Positions 17,119-26,770 of a stretch of 64,000 bases of DNA are shown in pieces (the first letter of the stretch is position 1; each line of letters begins with the position of its first letter). This DNA comes from Pseudorhodobacter sp. PARRP1. Lineage in GTDB: Bacteria > Pseudomonadota > Alphaproteobacteria > Rhodobacterales > Rhodobacteraceae. The notes beneath the pieces are model-generated. The model made no database searches. It worked only from the letters and a program-made list of their open reading frames with translations, and had not been told where the DNA came from. Location: the NCBI GenBank assembly GCA_002256245.1, contig NKIU01000004.1:310001-374000 (forward strand), read 5' to 3'. A program made the position numbers and the translations under genes.

Positions 17119-18792
17119 CTAAACCCCCAAAGCCCGAAACACCTTCGGCAATTCCTCAGCCAAATCCTCGGCTATCAATCCGGGGCCAAAGCTGCGCGCG
17201 CATTCAACATGCAGCCAAGCCGCCGTCTCTGCCGCCTGCATAGGCGCAAACCCCCGCGCGAGCAGCCCCGTGATGAACCCCGCCAGCACATCGCCTGAAC
17301 CTGCGGTGGCAAGCCACGGTGCGCTGCGCTCATATACCGCCGCATTGATCGCGCAGCGCCCATCCGGTGCCGCAATCACCGTATCCGCCCCCTTATAGAG
17401 CACCACACACCCCGCCCGCGCCGCAGCCTCGCGCGTGGCATCGACCTTGGAATAGGCCGGACCTGTGATTGCCGGAGCCGCCAACTTTGCCGCAATATCC
17501 GGGAACAGCCGCGCAAACTCGCCTGCGTGGGGAGTCAGCACGCAGCGATCATTCAGCAAGCCAAACAACGCCTGATCCTGCCCGATCAACGTCAAAGCAT
17601 CCGCATCCAACACCACCGCCAATGCCTGCGCCGCTCCGGGCATGACCCGGAGCCTCGAGGTTTCCAGCGCAACCTTCACCAACCCCGCCGCGCGCGCATC
17701 CAACCCCATCCCCGGCCCCAGACACAGCGCATTGATCCGCGCATCCGCCAAAACCTCCGCCAACCCCGCCGCATCCGCCACGAGCCGCAACATCACCGCA
17801 TCCAACCGCGCCGCATTCTCGGCCATCGCGCCGGGCGGCGAGGCCAAAGTCACCAGCCCCGCCCCGATCCGCAAAGCCCCCCGCGCCGCCATCCGTGCAG
17901 CCCCGGCATGGCCGTGATCGCCCGAGACGATCAGTGCGTGGCCGTGGGAGAATTTGTGGCCCCCATCTTTTACGAGCATGGATCGTGCCATCCAGTCTTT
18001 CGACGGCGACTCCGTCAGAAATATGTGCTCAGAATTTTGCCGAAAGTATGATGGCTCACTCTCCTCAGAACTTCCAGAAAGCCCGATATCAACGACGCGA
18101 AGGCGATTACAATACTTTGGCCCCATATCTAGATAATGCCCGCGCTTTGGACGATGGAATGTCACGGTCAGATGCGCCGCGAATTCTGTCATCTGCCGAC
18201 CGATCGGCCATTCAAAGTCTCGCCCGGAATCTGCGCACAATCCCGTCACCATATCGACGGCGATGATTTTCGGAGTCCCAACTTCTCCTGTGCACCAGAA
18301 CCCGTCGTCGATGGGGCCATTGAATAGCGCAACCATTGGCCACAGTGGGGCGACGGCCCGGCTAAGGCCAATTCCGAACACTGCATCAATTACAACATCG
18401 GCGCTGTTAACCAGTCTCCACTGAGACTGGACTGCTTCCCCATCATCATCCGGGCCAAACCCCCGCACCTCCCCCTCCTCGCACCACCGCTCATAATTCA
18501 CCCGCGCATCCGGCGGCAGCTTGCCCGCATCGCCATAGAGATACACCTCCACATCCCACCCGCGCCCCGCCAGCAACCTTGCCACCACAAACCCATCGCC
18601 GCCGTTATTCCCCGGCCCGCACAGCACCACCGCGCGCTGCGAGGTCTGCGCCATCTCGGGCCATTCCGCCAGCACCGCAGCCACCACGCCAGCGCCTGCG
18701 CGCTCCATCAGCTCCAGCCCCGTCACGGCCCCCGAAGCAATCGCCGCCGCCTCAATGGCCCGCATCTGTGCCGCCGTCAGCAATTCGCTCAT
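17119..18792 (-). CDS. Bifunctional NAD(P)H-hydrate epimerase / ADP-dependent NAD(P)H-hydrate dehydratase
   Basis: This 557-residue fusion repairs hydrated NAD(P)H. The N-terminal YjeF_N epimerase half has ELMERAGAGV and GPGNNGGDGFVVARLL (about residues 59-74). The C-terminal kinase-like dehydratase half has LCLGPGMG, VLDADALTL, LTPHAGEF, VLYKGADTV and TAGSGDVLAGFITGLLARG. ATG at 18792 (MSELLTAAQMRAIE) fits the family better than an in-frame ATG 33 bases upstream. The middle of the gene, about 17960-18440, has clearly lower GC and different codon use than both ends (29/60 G+C in 18001-18060 against 40/60 in 17701-17760), although the frame stays open. Confidence 0.93.
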   Translation of the reverse strand: MSELLTAAQMRAIEAAAIASGAVTGLELMERAGAGVVAAVLAEWPEMAQTSQRAVVLCGPGNNGGDGFVVARLLAGRGWDVEVYLYGDAGKLPPDARVNYERWCEEGEVRGFGPDDDGEAVQSQWRLVNSADVVIDAVFGIGLSRAVAPLWPMVALFNGPIDDGFWCTGEVGTPKIIAVDMVTGLCADSGRDFEWPIGRQMTEFAAHLTVTFHRPKRGHYLDMGPKYCNRLRVVDIGLSGSSEESEPSYFRQNSEHIFLTESPSKDWMARSMLVKDGGHKFSHGHALIVSGDHGHAGAARMAARGALRIGAGLVTLASPPGAMAENAARLDAVMLRLVADAAGLAEVLADARINALCLGPGMGLDARAAGLVKVALETSRLRVMPGAAQALAVVLDADALTLIGQDQALFGLLNDRCVLTPHAGEFARLFPDIAAKLAAPAITGPAYSKVDATREAAARAGCVVLYKGADTVIAAPDGRCAINAAVYERSAPWLATAGSGDVLAGFITGLLARGFAPMQAAETAAWLHVECARSFGPGLIAEDLAEELPKVFRALGV

Positions 18793-18924
18793 TTCGCAGC
18801 CTTTTTGTTCGCAAACCGCCCACACATCGCGCAGTTTGCCTAAATTTTAACCACAGCGCAGAATTTCCGCCGCCAGCACCCGCTTCGCCAACCCTACAGA
18901 ATTGAAGCCCCCGCAGGGAAGTGA

Positions 18925-19329
<405 letters not shown>

Positions 19330-19395
19330 CCCATTCCCAACACCGGCAGGTTCGCCCTGCCCCGTCTTCAACCCGAAACCCCGAAAGGCAGCATG

Positions 19396-20805
19396 ATGAG
19401 CGCAGTTGCGAAAGCTCTCAAACTGATCAAAGACGAGGAAATCGAATATCTCGATATCCGCTTCACCGATCCCAAAGGCAAACTTCAGCACGTGACTTTG
19501 GTCACCGATCTGGTCGATGAAGACTTCTTCGAAGAAGGCTTCATGTTCGACGGCTCGTCGATTGCCGGCTGGAAGTCGATTGATCAATCCGACATGAAAC
19601 TGATGCCGGATGCGTCCTCGGTCTATATGGACCCGTTCTACGCCGAGAAAACGCTGTGCGTGCATTGCGACGTGGTCGAGCCGGACACCAACGAAGCCTA
19701 TGATCGTTGCCCGCGCCAGATCGCCAAGAAAGCCGAAGCTTTCATGAAGTCGTCGGGCATCGGCGAGACCGCGTATTTCGGTCCCGAAGCTGAATTCTTC
19801 ATCTTCGACGACGTGCGTTATTCGGTGACGCCGCGCAAGGTTTCCTACGAAATCGACGCCGAAGCAGCAGCCTGGAACACCGACACCGTGACCGAAGGCG
19901 GCAACTACGGCCACCGCGCGGGCCACAAGGGCGGCTATTTCCCGGTCAACCCGGTGGACGAAGCGCAAGATCTGCGCGGCGAGATGCTGAGCACGATGAA
20001 GCGCATCGGCATCCGTGTGGACAAGCACCACCACGAAGTTGCGACCTGTCAGCACGAACTCGGCATGATCTTCGGTGGTCTGGTCGAGCAAGCCGACAAC
20101 ATCCAGAAATACAAATACGTGATCCACAACGTGGCGCACGCTTACGGCAAGACCGTAACCTTCATGCCGAAACCGATGAAGGGTGACAACGGCTCGGGCA
20201 TGCACGTGAACATGTCGATCTGGAAAGACGGCAAGCCGTTGTTTGCAGGCGACAAATACGCTGATCTTTCGCAGGAAGCCCTGTGGTTCATCGGCGGCAT
20301 CATCAAGCACGCCAAAGCCTTGAACGCGCTGACCAACCCCGGCACCAACAGCTACAAACGCCTGATCCCCGGCTTTGAAGCCCCGGTTCTGCTGGCATAT
20401 TCCGCCCGCAACCGCTCGGGTGCGGTTCGTATTCCGTGGACCGAATCGCCGAAAGCCAAACGTGTGGAAGCCCGTTTCCCCGATCCGTCGGCAAACCCCT
20501 ATCTGGCCTTCGCGGGCCTGCTGATGGCCGGTCTGGACGGCATCCGCAACAAGATCGACCCGGGTCCCGCTTCGGACAAAGATCTCTACGATCTGCCGCC
20601 CGAAGAACTGGCCGAAATCCCGACCGTTTGCGGTTCGCTCCGCGAGGCTCTGGAAGCTTTGGACAAGGACATGGATTTCCTGCTGGCAGGCGACGTGTTC
20701 ACCCGTCCGATGCTGGAGGCCTATATGGCGCTGAAGTGGGAAGAGGTTTACGCCTACGAACACACGCCGCACCCGATCGAGTATCAGATGTATTACTCCT
20801 GCTAA
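19396..20805 (+). CDS. glnA: Type I glutamine synthetase
   Basis: The 469-residue enzyme makes glutamine from glutamate, ammonia and ATP. Family motifs are present: [27 protein letters not shown], the GSGMHVNMS segment, [10 protein letters not shown] and the adenylylation tyrosine in [11 protein letters not shown], so GlnE control through GlnB is likely. Two tandem ATGs exist (19393 and 19396); the second gives the better spacing to AAAGG. It follows glnB and ends at a hairpin terminator. Confidence 0.98.
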   Translation: MSAVAKALKLIKDEEIEYLDIRFTDPKGKLQHVTLVTDLVDEDFFEEGFMFDGSSIAGWKSIDQSDMKLMPDASSVYMDPFYAEKTLCVHCDVVEPDTNEAYDRCPRQIAKKAEAFMKSSGIGETAYFGPEAEFFIFDDVRYSVTPRKVSYEIDAEAAAWNTDTVTEGGNYGHRAGHKGGYFPVNPVDEAQDLRGEMLSTMKRIGIRVDKHHHEVATCQHELGMIFGGLVEQADNIQKYKYVIHNVAHAYGKTVTFMPKPMKGDNGSGMHVNMSIWKDGKPLFAGDKYADLSQEALWFIGGIIKHAKALNALTNPGTNSYKRLIPGFEAPVLLAYSARNRSGAVRIPWTESPKAKRVEARFPDPSANPYLAFAGLLMAGLDGIRNKIDPGPASDKDLYDLPPEELAEIPTVCGSLREALEALDKDMDFLLAGDVFTRPMLEAYMALKWEEVYAYEHTPHPIEYQMYYSC

Positions 20806-20824
20806 GCGCATAGACATCGACAGC

Positions 20825-20852
20825 AAAGGCCGCCCCTTCGTGGGCGGCCTTT
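20825..20852 (+). terminator. Hairpin terminator after glnA
   Basis: AAAGGCCGCCC (20825-20835) and GGGCGGCCTTT (20842-20852) are perfect complements with a 6-base loop, 19 bases after the glnA stop. The U-run is short (three U), so efficiency may be moderate. Confidence 0.75.
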
Positions 20853-21018
20853 CGCATTTCAGGCCAAAGCGTGGACAATCCTGCCAAACAGGCCGGAAAG
20901 CAATTAAGGCGGAAACAGCACTCAACTTCTGGTTAATAACTTGTTAACGCCGCAATGCCTTCCAGATGCAGGCACAATCAGTGGGCAAAACAATACAACC
21001 ACTGATGGAGGTCTCGCG

Positions 21019-21849
21019 ATGAAGGTTCATCCCGACATACAGTTCAGTACGATTGCCGAGTTGTTGTTTCTACAATCGCCCAACCTGAACTTTGCCCGAC
21101 TGGTGGCTGATCTGGATGCGGTGCTGGCGCGGTTCCATGACAAGGAACGCCAGTTGACATGGGATTGCGAAGATCTGGCGAGTTTCGATATGCCGGGCAC
21201 CCGCATCGTGCTCGCCACAGCGGAACATCCGCGTGCGGGCGTTGCGGTATCGCTGACGCTGTCGGTCGGGCCGTCGCATCTGCCGCCCCGGCTGAACGCC
21301 AGCCCCCGACGCCGCCACCCCGCGGTGCGGCACGAGGCGCTGTGCTCGAAACTGGTGGAGCGGGTGCAGGCGCGGCTGAACCCTGACGCGGTGTTCTGGC
21401 ACCAATGGGCGCATCCGGTGACCGCCGAGGTGATCGATTCGCTGGCCTATGCGCGCCCGGTCTCCAGCCAGCGCGCCGACCCGGATCATCCGATCTTCTC
21501 GCATCTGAACGAGCACAATGTCGATGCGGTTTTCGCGCGCGGCTTCCAGCCCGGCAACGACCGCCCCCACATCCCGGCGCCGCGCGACCCCGAACTTGCC
21601 CGTCTGCGCGACGCGCTTTATCCGCCCGAGGACGATGCGCCACCGCCGCATCTGGTCTCGCCGCAAATGCGCCTCGCGGCCCATGCGATGAATGCCACGC
21701 TGATCATGGTCGCGCTGCCGGTGGGAACGGCAATGCTGACCTATTCGGTGCTGCGCGGCGAGAACATGCGGCTGACCTCGGCGGCGCTGGTCGCCACCGG
21801 CATCGCGTCAAGCTTTCTGCAAGGCCCGATGGCCGCCTTCGCAGGCTAG
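21019..21849 (+). CDS. Hypothetical protein with two C-terminal membrane helices
   Basis: I do not recognise this 276-residue protein. The N-terminal two thirds look soluble (an N-terminal segment to about residue 95, then a Pro/Arg-rich region HLPPRLNASPRRRHP, and a charged middle). Two hydrophobic helices occur near residues 228-245 and 255-273, before the C-terminus. GGAGG 7 bases before the ATG at 21019 decides the start. It follows the glnA terminator and precedes dddP by 90 bases on the same strand. A membrane-tethered cytosolic domain is the most that can be inferred. Confidence 0.75.
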   Translation: MKVHPDIQFSTIAELLFLQSPNLNFARLVADLDAVLARFHDKERQLTWDCEDLASFDMPGTRIVLATAEHPRAGVAVSLTLSVGPSHLPPRLNASPRRRHPAVRHEALCSKLVERVQARLNPDAVFWHQWAHPVTAEVIDSLAYARPVSSQRADPDHPIFSHLNEHNVDAVFARGFQPGNDRPHIPAPRDPELARLRDALYPPEDDAPPPHLVSPQMRLAAHAMNATLIMVALPVGTAMLTYSVLRGENMRLTSAALVATGIASSFLQGPMAAFAG

Positions 21850-21939
21850 ACGTTTGCGACAAAAGCCGTCGCGGGCAGCAAAGCCCGTGACGGCGCACCT
21901 GCCACTCTCGGGCCAGCCAATCCAAGCCTTGGAGCCATC

Positions 21940-23280
21940 ATGTCCTACGCTGAAACCCGCCGCAAGATCGACCCTGCTCGCGGCGACCGATTGGGCGACG
22001 GCACCCCGAATGACAATGACCGGGTCGAAATCGGCCCGACGCAACTGGCGTTTGGCGAATGGGCGGCGGCTGGCCTGCAACTGCCAAACCTTGCCAACAT
22101 GCGCGCATTCCGCTGGAAACGGCTGGTCGCCAGCCTGCAAGCCCGCGATTACGGCGGCATCCTGATGTTTGATCCGCTGAACATCCGCTACGCCACCGAC
22201 ACCACCAACATGCAGCTGTGGAACAGCCACAACCCGTTCCGCGCCTGCCTGATCTGCGCCGATGGCCATATGGTGGTGTGGGAATACAAACAGGCGCCGT
22301 TTCTGGTCAACTTCAACCCGCTGGTGAAAGAACTGCGCTCGGGTGCGTCGTTCTTCTACAACGTCTGCGGCGATAAAGTGGCCGAGGATGCCACCAGCTT
22401 TGCCGCCCAAGTGAATGAGGTGATGCGCGCCCATGCAGGTTCCAACCGCCGCCTTGCCGTCGATAAAATCATGATCAACGGCCTGCGCGCGCTGGAACGC
22501 GCCGGCTTTGAGGTGATGGAGGGCGAAGAAGTCACCGAACGCACCCGCGCCATCAAAGGCCCCGACGAAATTCTCGCGATGAAATGCGCGCATCACGCTT
22601 GCGAAGCCGCGATTGCCGAGATGGAGGCCGCGACCCGCGCAGGCGTGCCACTTGGACATATGTCCGAGGACGATATCTGGGCCGAACTGCACAAAGGCAA
22701 CATCCGCCGCGGTGGCGAATGGATCGAAACCCGCCTGCTGTCATCAGGCCCGCGCACCAATCCGTGGTTTCAGGAATGTGGCCCGCGTATCGTTCAAAAC
22801 AATGAAATCGTGGCGTTTGACACCGATCTGATCGGGTCTTACGGCATCTGCATCGACATTTCCCGCACATGGTGGGTCGGCGATCAGCGCCCGACCAACG
22901 CGATGATTTCGGCGATGGGCCACGCGATGGACCATATCCACGAAAACATGCAGATGCTGAAACCCGGCGTCACCATCCGCGAGTTGACCCACGGCGGTCA
23001 CAGCTTGGGCGAGCAATACCAGCGCCAGAAGTATTCGTGCAAAATGCACGGCGTTGGCCTGTGTGACGAATGGCCGTTCGTGCCCTACCCCGACGCCCAT
23101 GTCGATGGCGCGTTCGAAGTGGCCTTGGAGCCCGGCATGACGCTGTGCGTTGAAGCATTGGTGTCGCCCGAGGGCGGTGATTTCTCGATCAAGCTGGAAG
23201 ATCAGGTGCTGATCACCGAGACGGGGTTTGAGAACCTGACGAAATATCCGTTTGATGCGGCCTTGCTGGGCCGGGCCTGA
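21940..23280 (+). CDS. dddP: Dimethylsulfoniopropionate lyase DddP (M24 peptidase fold)
   Basis: The 446-residue protein has a creatinase-like N-terminal domain and a pita-bread C-terminal domain. All iron ligands of characterised DddP are present: Asp294, Asp296, Asp306, His370, Glu405 and Glu420, with the proposed catalytic Asp376 and Tyr365 in QKYSCKMHGVGLCDEWP. The diagnostic N-terminal block GDGTPNDNDRVEIGPTQLAF separates it from ordinary M24 peptidases. DddP splits DMSP into dimethyl sulfide and acrylate in the cytosol. No acrylate-handling or DMSP-uptake gene is adjacent. An M24 aminopeptidase is the alternative but fits less well. Confidence 0.92.
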   Translation: MSYAETRRKIDPARGDRLGDGTPNDNDRVEIGPTQLAFGEWAAAGLQLPNLANMRAFRWKRLVASLQARDYGGILMFDPLNIRYATDTTNMQLWNSHNPFRACLICADGHMVVWEYKQAPFLVNFNPLVKELRSGASFFYNVCGDKVAEDATSFAAQVNEVMRAHAGSNRRLAVDKIMINGLRALERAGFEVMEGEEVTERTRAIKGPDEILAMKCAHHACEAAIAEMEAATRAGVPLGHMSEDDIWAELHKGNIRRGGEWIETRLLSSGPRTNPWFQECGPRIVQNNEIVAFDTDLIGSYGICIDISRTWWVGDQRPTNAMISAMGHAMDHIHENMQMLKPGVTIRELTHGGHSLGEQYQRQKYSCKMHGVGLCDEWPFVPYPDAHVDGAFEVALEPGMTLCVEALVSPEGGDFSIKLEDQVLITETGFENLTKYPFDAALLGRA

Positions 23281-23306
23281 AACCGCGCTTTGGCGGGTCG
23301 GGCGAA

Positions 23307-23389
23307 GCCTCCGGCGGGAGTATTTTTGCCAAGATGAATGTGCGCAACGGCACACTTTTCACATTGGCCCAAATATCCCCGCCAAAGGC
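23307..23389. repeat. Imperfect inverted repeat of the CCTCCGGCGGGGATATTT family
   Basis: GCCTCCGGCGGGAGTATTTTTG (23307-23328 region) faces an imperfect inverse copy ATTGGCCCAAATATCCCCGCC (near 23363-23383). It lies between the convergent dddP and iron-sulfur genes. The same core forms the perfect 32-bp palindrome at 6857-6940. Confidence 0.65.
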
Positions 23390-23410
23390 ACTTTCTTGTT
23401 GAGCTAAAGC

Positions 23411-24049
23411 CTATTCCGCCACAAACCCCGCCGCTTTGTGGCTGCCGTCGCAATAGGGTTTGTTCGCCGAATGGCCACAGCGGCACAAAAACGCCTGCGT
23501 CACCCGGTTGACCGTGTGGCCGGTGCCCGACACAAGCTCCAGATTGCCCGCAAGTTTCAGCGGGCCGTTTGGTTGCGGGTGCAGCGTCACCGCGCCATCG
23601 CGCATGGCCAGAGCCGCCGACTCCTTCACCGCAGGCTCACCGGTGGCGACAAAGCCCGCAGCCGTGTGGCTGCCATCGCAGAACGGCTTGTTGCTGGATG
23701 CCCCACACCGGCACAGCGTCGCACGCGGCCCGTCCAGCGCCACACCACCCAGCACCATCGGGGCCTCCAGCGCCAGCGGGCCATTTTCCCGCACCCGCAG
23801 TGTGTTCACCACCGGGGCTGCGTCCGACCCCGTCGCGCCATCATTCCACAAAACCCGGATCGCGCCCGAGGGGCAGTTCTGCCCGATCCGCACCACTTCC
23901 GCCGCAGGTGCTGCATCCGGATAGATCCAATCGCCCTTCACATTGGGCACAAACACCTCGGGATGGCTCAGCACGCAGTTGCGCGAATGCACGCAGCGTT
24001 TGCCATCAAACACGATGGTCACCTCGCGCCCTTGAACCGTTTCAACCAT
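23411..24049 (-). CDS. Iron-sulfur protein with one mono-cluster ferredoxin-like domain and two CDGSH zinc-finger-type domains
   Basis: The 212-residue protein has three cofactor sites. The N-terminal Fer4_19-type domain uses Cys19, Cys25 and Cys59 (RCVHSRNC and NCPSGAI), with a possible fourth ligand unclear. Two CDGSH motifs follow: Cys113, Cys115, Cys124, His128 and Cys189, Cys191, Cys200, His204, each of the 3Cys-1His type that binds a [2Fe-2S] cluster. An electron transfer or iron-sulfur handling role is inferred. It converges on dddP. No partner gene is evident. Confidence 0.88.
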   Translation of the reverse strand: MVETVQGREVTIVFDGKRCVHSRNCVLSHPEVFVPNVKGDWIYPDAAPAAEVVRIGQNCPSGAIRVLWNDGATGSDAAPVVNTLRVRENGPLALEAPMVLGGVALDGPRATLCRCGASSNKPFCDGSHTAAGFVATGEPAVKESAALAMRDGAVTLHPQPNGPLKLAGNLELVSGTGHTVNRVTQAFLCRCGHSANKPYCDGSHKAAGFVAE

Positions 24050-24297
24050 GGCTACCTCCGCTTGTCAGTGGCTACCCGCGCAGTTTGCCACGACTGCGCG
24101 GTTTTGCCTACAGTTGTGCAAGATGCTGCGGGGCGGCGGGCAGATGCTTAACAAACACTGAATGAATTTGGTTAAGCCATTGATTTAACTTACCCCGACA
24201 AAGGTCCCGCGTTGGGACCGGCCCTGCCCGCTTGCCCTTTGCCCCGCCCCGGTCTAAAGCGCGCTATCCCCTTGCCACGCCCACCCGGAGGCCCGCG

Positions 24298-25602
24298 ATG
24301 ATCCCACGTTATTCCCGCCCTGACATGGTTGCCATCTGGTCGCCCGATACCAAATTCCGCATCTGGTTCGAGATCGAGGCGCATGCCTGCGACGCGCTTG
24401 CCGCCATCGGGGTGATCCCCAAGGAAAGCGCCGCCGCGGTCTGGAAAGCCCGCGACGTGACCTTCGACGTGGCGCGGATTGATGAGATTGAGGCCGTCAC
24501 CAAGCACGACGTGATCGCTTTTCTGACCCACCTTGCCGAACATATCGGTGCCGAGGAAGCCCGCTTTGTCCATCAGGGCATGACCTCCTCTGACGTGCTG
24601 GATACCACCTTCAACCTGCAACTGGTGCGGGCGAGCGATCTGCTGCTGGTGGGGATGGACCGGGTTCTGACAGCCCTGAAAACCCGCGCGTTCGAGCATA
24701 AGGATACCGTCCGCATCGGCCGCAGCCACGGCATCCACGCCGAACCCACCACGATGGGCCTGACCTTCGCGCGCTTTTACGCCGAGATGGCGCGCGGGCG
24801 CGCCCGTCTGCAAGCCGCCCGGTCCGAGATTGCCACGGGGGCTATTTCCGGCGCTGTCGGCACCTTCGCCAACATCGACCCCTCGGTTGAGGAACATGTC
24901 TGCGCCCAGCTTGGCCTGACGCCCGAGCCGATCTCTACCCAAGTCATCCCGCGCGACCGCCATGCGATGTTTTTCGCCACCCTTGGCGTGATCGCCTCGA
25001 GCATTGAAAACATCGCCATCGAGATCCGCCACATGCAGCGCACCGAGGTGCTGGAGGCCGAGGAGTTCTTCTCGCCCGGCCAAAAGGGCTCGTCTGCGAT
25101 GCCGCACAAGCGCAACCCGGTGCTGTCGGAAAACCTGACCGGCCTTGCGCGCCTTGTGCGGATGTCGGTGGTCCCGGCGCTGGAAAACGTAGCCCTCTGG
25201 CATGAGCGCGATATCAGCCATTCAAGCGTGGAGCGCGCCATCGGCCCCGATACCACCATCACACTGGATTTCGCCCTGCACCGTCTGGCAGGGCTGGTGG
25301 AAAAGCTGGTGGTCTATCCGGAAAACTGCCTGAAGAACATGAACCAGTTCAAAGGTCTGGTGATGAGCCAGCGCGTGCTGCTGGCGCTGACCCAGGCCGG
25401 TGTGTCGCGTGAAGACAGCTACCGTCTTGTGCAGCGCAACGCGATGAAGGTCTGGGAGCATGGCGCCGATTTCAAGACCGAGCTTTTGGCCGACCCCGAG
25501 GTCACCGCAGCCTTGACCCCGGCGCAGATCGAGGAAAAGTTCGACATCGGCTATCACACCAAGCATGTCGATACGATTTTCAAGCGGGTGTTCGGCGCTT
25601 AA
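24298..25602 (+). CDS. purB: Adenylosuccinate lyase
   Basis: The 434-residue enzyme acts twice in purine synthesis, on SAICAR and on adenylosuccinate, releasing fumarate. Fumarase-superfamily motifs are present: HQGMTSSDVLDTTFN (near residues 95-109), IGRSHGIHAEPTTMG and the signature GQKGSSAMPHKRNPVLSEN (near 260-278) with the catalytic serine loop. CGGAGG 7 bases before the ATG at 24298 sets the start. A FliG-like gene follows 60 bases later. Confidence 0.97.
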   Translation: MIPRYSRPDMVAIWSPDTKFRIWFEIEAHACDALAAIGVIPKESAAAVWKARDVTFDVARIDEIEAVTKHDVIAFLTHLAEHIGAEEARFVHQGMTSSDVLDTTFNLQLVRASDLLLVGMDRVLTALKTRAFEHKDTVRIGRSHGIHAEPTTMGLTFARFYAEMARGRARLQAARSEIATGAISGAVGTFANIDPSVEEHVCAQLGLTPEPISTQVIPRDRHAMFFATLGVIASSIENIAIEIRHMQRTEVLEAEEFFSPGQKGSSAMPHKRNPVLSENLTGLARLVRMSVVPALENVALWHERDISHSSVERAIGPDTTITLDFALHRLAGLVEKLVVYPENCLKNMNQFKGLVMSQRVLLALTQAGVSREDSYRLVQRNAMKVWEHGADFKTELLADPEVTAALTPAQIEEKFDIGYHTKHVDTIFKRVFGA

Positions 25603-25662
25603 ACCCGCCTTAACCCGCAGCGGTCATTCTAGCCCTGAACCAGAATGGATCAGGGGACTCTC

Positions 25663-26724
25663 ATGGCAAACGAACCAACGGTTCTGGCGCGGATCACGCC
25701 AGCGCAGCGCGCGGTTGCAGCACCGCGCGCACCCAACGCGCGCCAAAAGGCCGCGATCATCGTGCAGTTTCTGCTAACCGAAGGCGGAAGCCTGCCGTTG
25801 GCGAAACTGCCCGAACCGATGCAGGCAGATTTGGCCGAACAGATGGCGCAGATGCGCACGGTGGATCGGCGCACGCTGGCTTTGGTGATCGAAGAATTCA
25901 TGGCGGAACTCGATCAGGTCGGGCTGTCGTTTCCGGGCGGGATTGAGGGCGCTTTGGCGATGATGGATGGCCATATTTCGGCCAATGCCGCCAGCCGCTT
26001 GCGCAGGATGGCGGCAAGCAACGCCTCAAGTGACCCGTGGGAGCGGTTGACGGCGATGACGGTGCAGACCCTGCTGCCCGTGCTGGAGGAAGAAAGCATC
26101 GAGGTGGGGGCGGTGATGCTTTCAAAGTTGCCCGTGGCTAAGGCTGCCGAATTGCTGGGGAAATTGCCCGGCGACAAGGCGCGTCGGGTGGCCTATGCGG
26201 TATCGCAGACCAGCAATGTCGATCCCGACACGGTCCGCCGCATCGGAATTTCCCTTGCGGGTCAGCTTGAATCGCAACCCTTGCGGGCGTTTCAGGCCAA
26301 CCCGGTGGAGCGGGTGGGCGCTATTCTGAACGTCTCGCCCGCGGTGACGCGCGAAGATGTGCTGAAGGGGCTGGATGAGACCGACTCGGGCTTTGCGCAA
26401 CTGGTGCGCCGCGCGATCTTCACCTTTGTGCACCTGCCCACAAGGATGCTGGGGCGCGATGTGCCAAAACTGATCCGTGTCGTCGATCAGGCGCAACTTG
26501 TCACCGCACTTGCTGCCAGCACGGATGATCCCGAAAAGCAGACCGCCGCCGAGTTTTTGCTTGCCAACATGTCGCAACGCATGGCGCAGGGCCTGCGCGA
26601 GGAAGTCGCGGCACGCGGCAAGGTGAAGGAAAAAGACGCCGAGGAGGCGATGAACCAGATCATTGCCGCTGTGCGCCAGTTGGAATCGAGCGGAGAGTTG
26701 GTGCTCATTCAAGAAGAGGATTAA
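25663..26724 (+). CDS. Divergent FliG-like protein (FliG middle and C-terminal domains)
   Basis: The 353-residue protein follows the FliG plan: N-terminal helical domain (RQKAAIIVQFLL near residue 27), middle ARM-like domain (residues about 120-200) and C-terminal domain ending NMSQRMAQGLREEVAARGKVKEKDAEEAMNQI-type sequence and SSGELVL. Key residues are lost: the FliM-binding EHPQR motif is EEES, and the paired torque aspartates after the FTF segment are not found in the loop (FVHLPTRMLGRDVPKL). No flagellar gene is near; purB is the neighbour. AGGGG 6 bases before the ATG at 25663 sets the start. It could serve a non-flagellar or accessory role. Confidence 0.75.
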   Translation: MANEPTVLARITPAQRAVAAPRAPNARQKAAIIVQFLLTEGGSLPLAKLPEPMQADLAEQMAQMRTVDRRTLALVIEEFMAELDQVGLSFPGGIEGALAMMDGHISANAASRLRRMAASNASSDPWERLTAMTVQTLLPVLEEESIEVGAVMLSKLPVAKAAELLGKLPGDKARRVAYAVSQTSNVDPDTVRRIGISLAGQLESQPLRAFQANPVERVGAILNVSPAVTREDVLKGLDETDSGFAQLVRRAIFTFVHLPTRMLGRDVPKLIRVVDQAQLVTALAASTDDPEKQTAAEFLLANMSQRMAQGLREEVAARGKVKEKDAEEAMNQIIAAVRQLESSGELVLIQEED

Positions 26725-26770
26725 CCCACGGCCCCTTGTGGCAGGCGCTTGGCCCGCATAGGCTTCGCGC

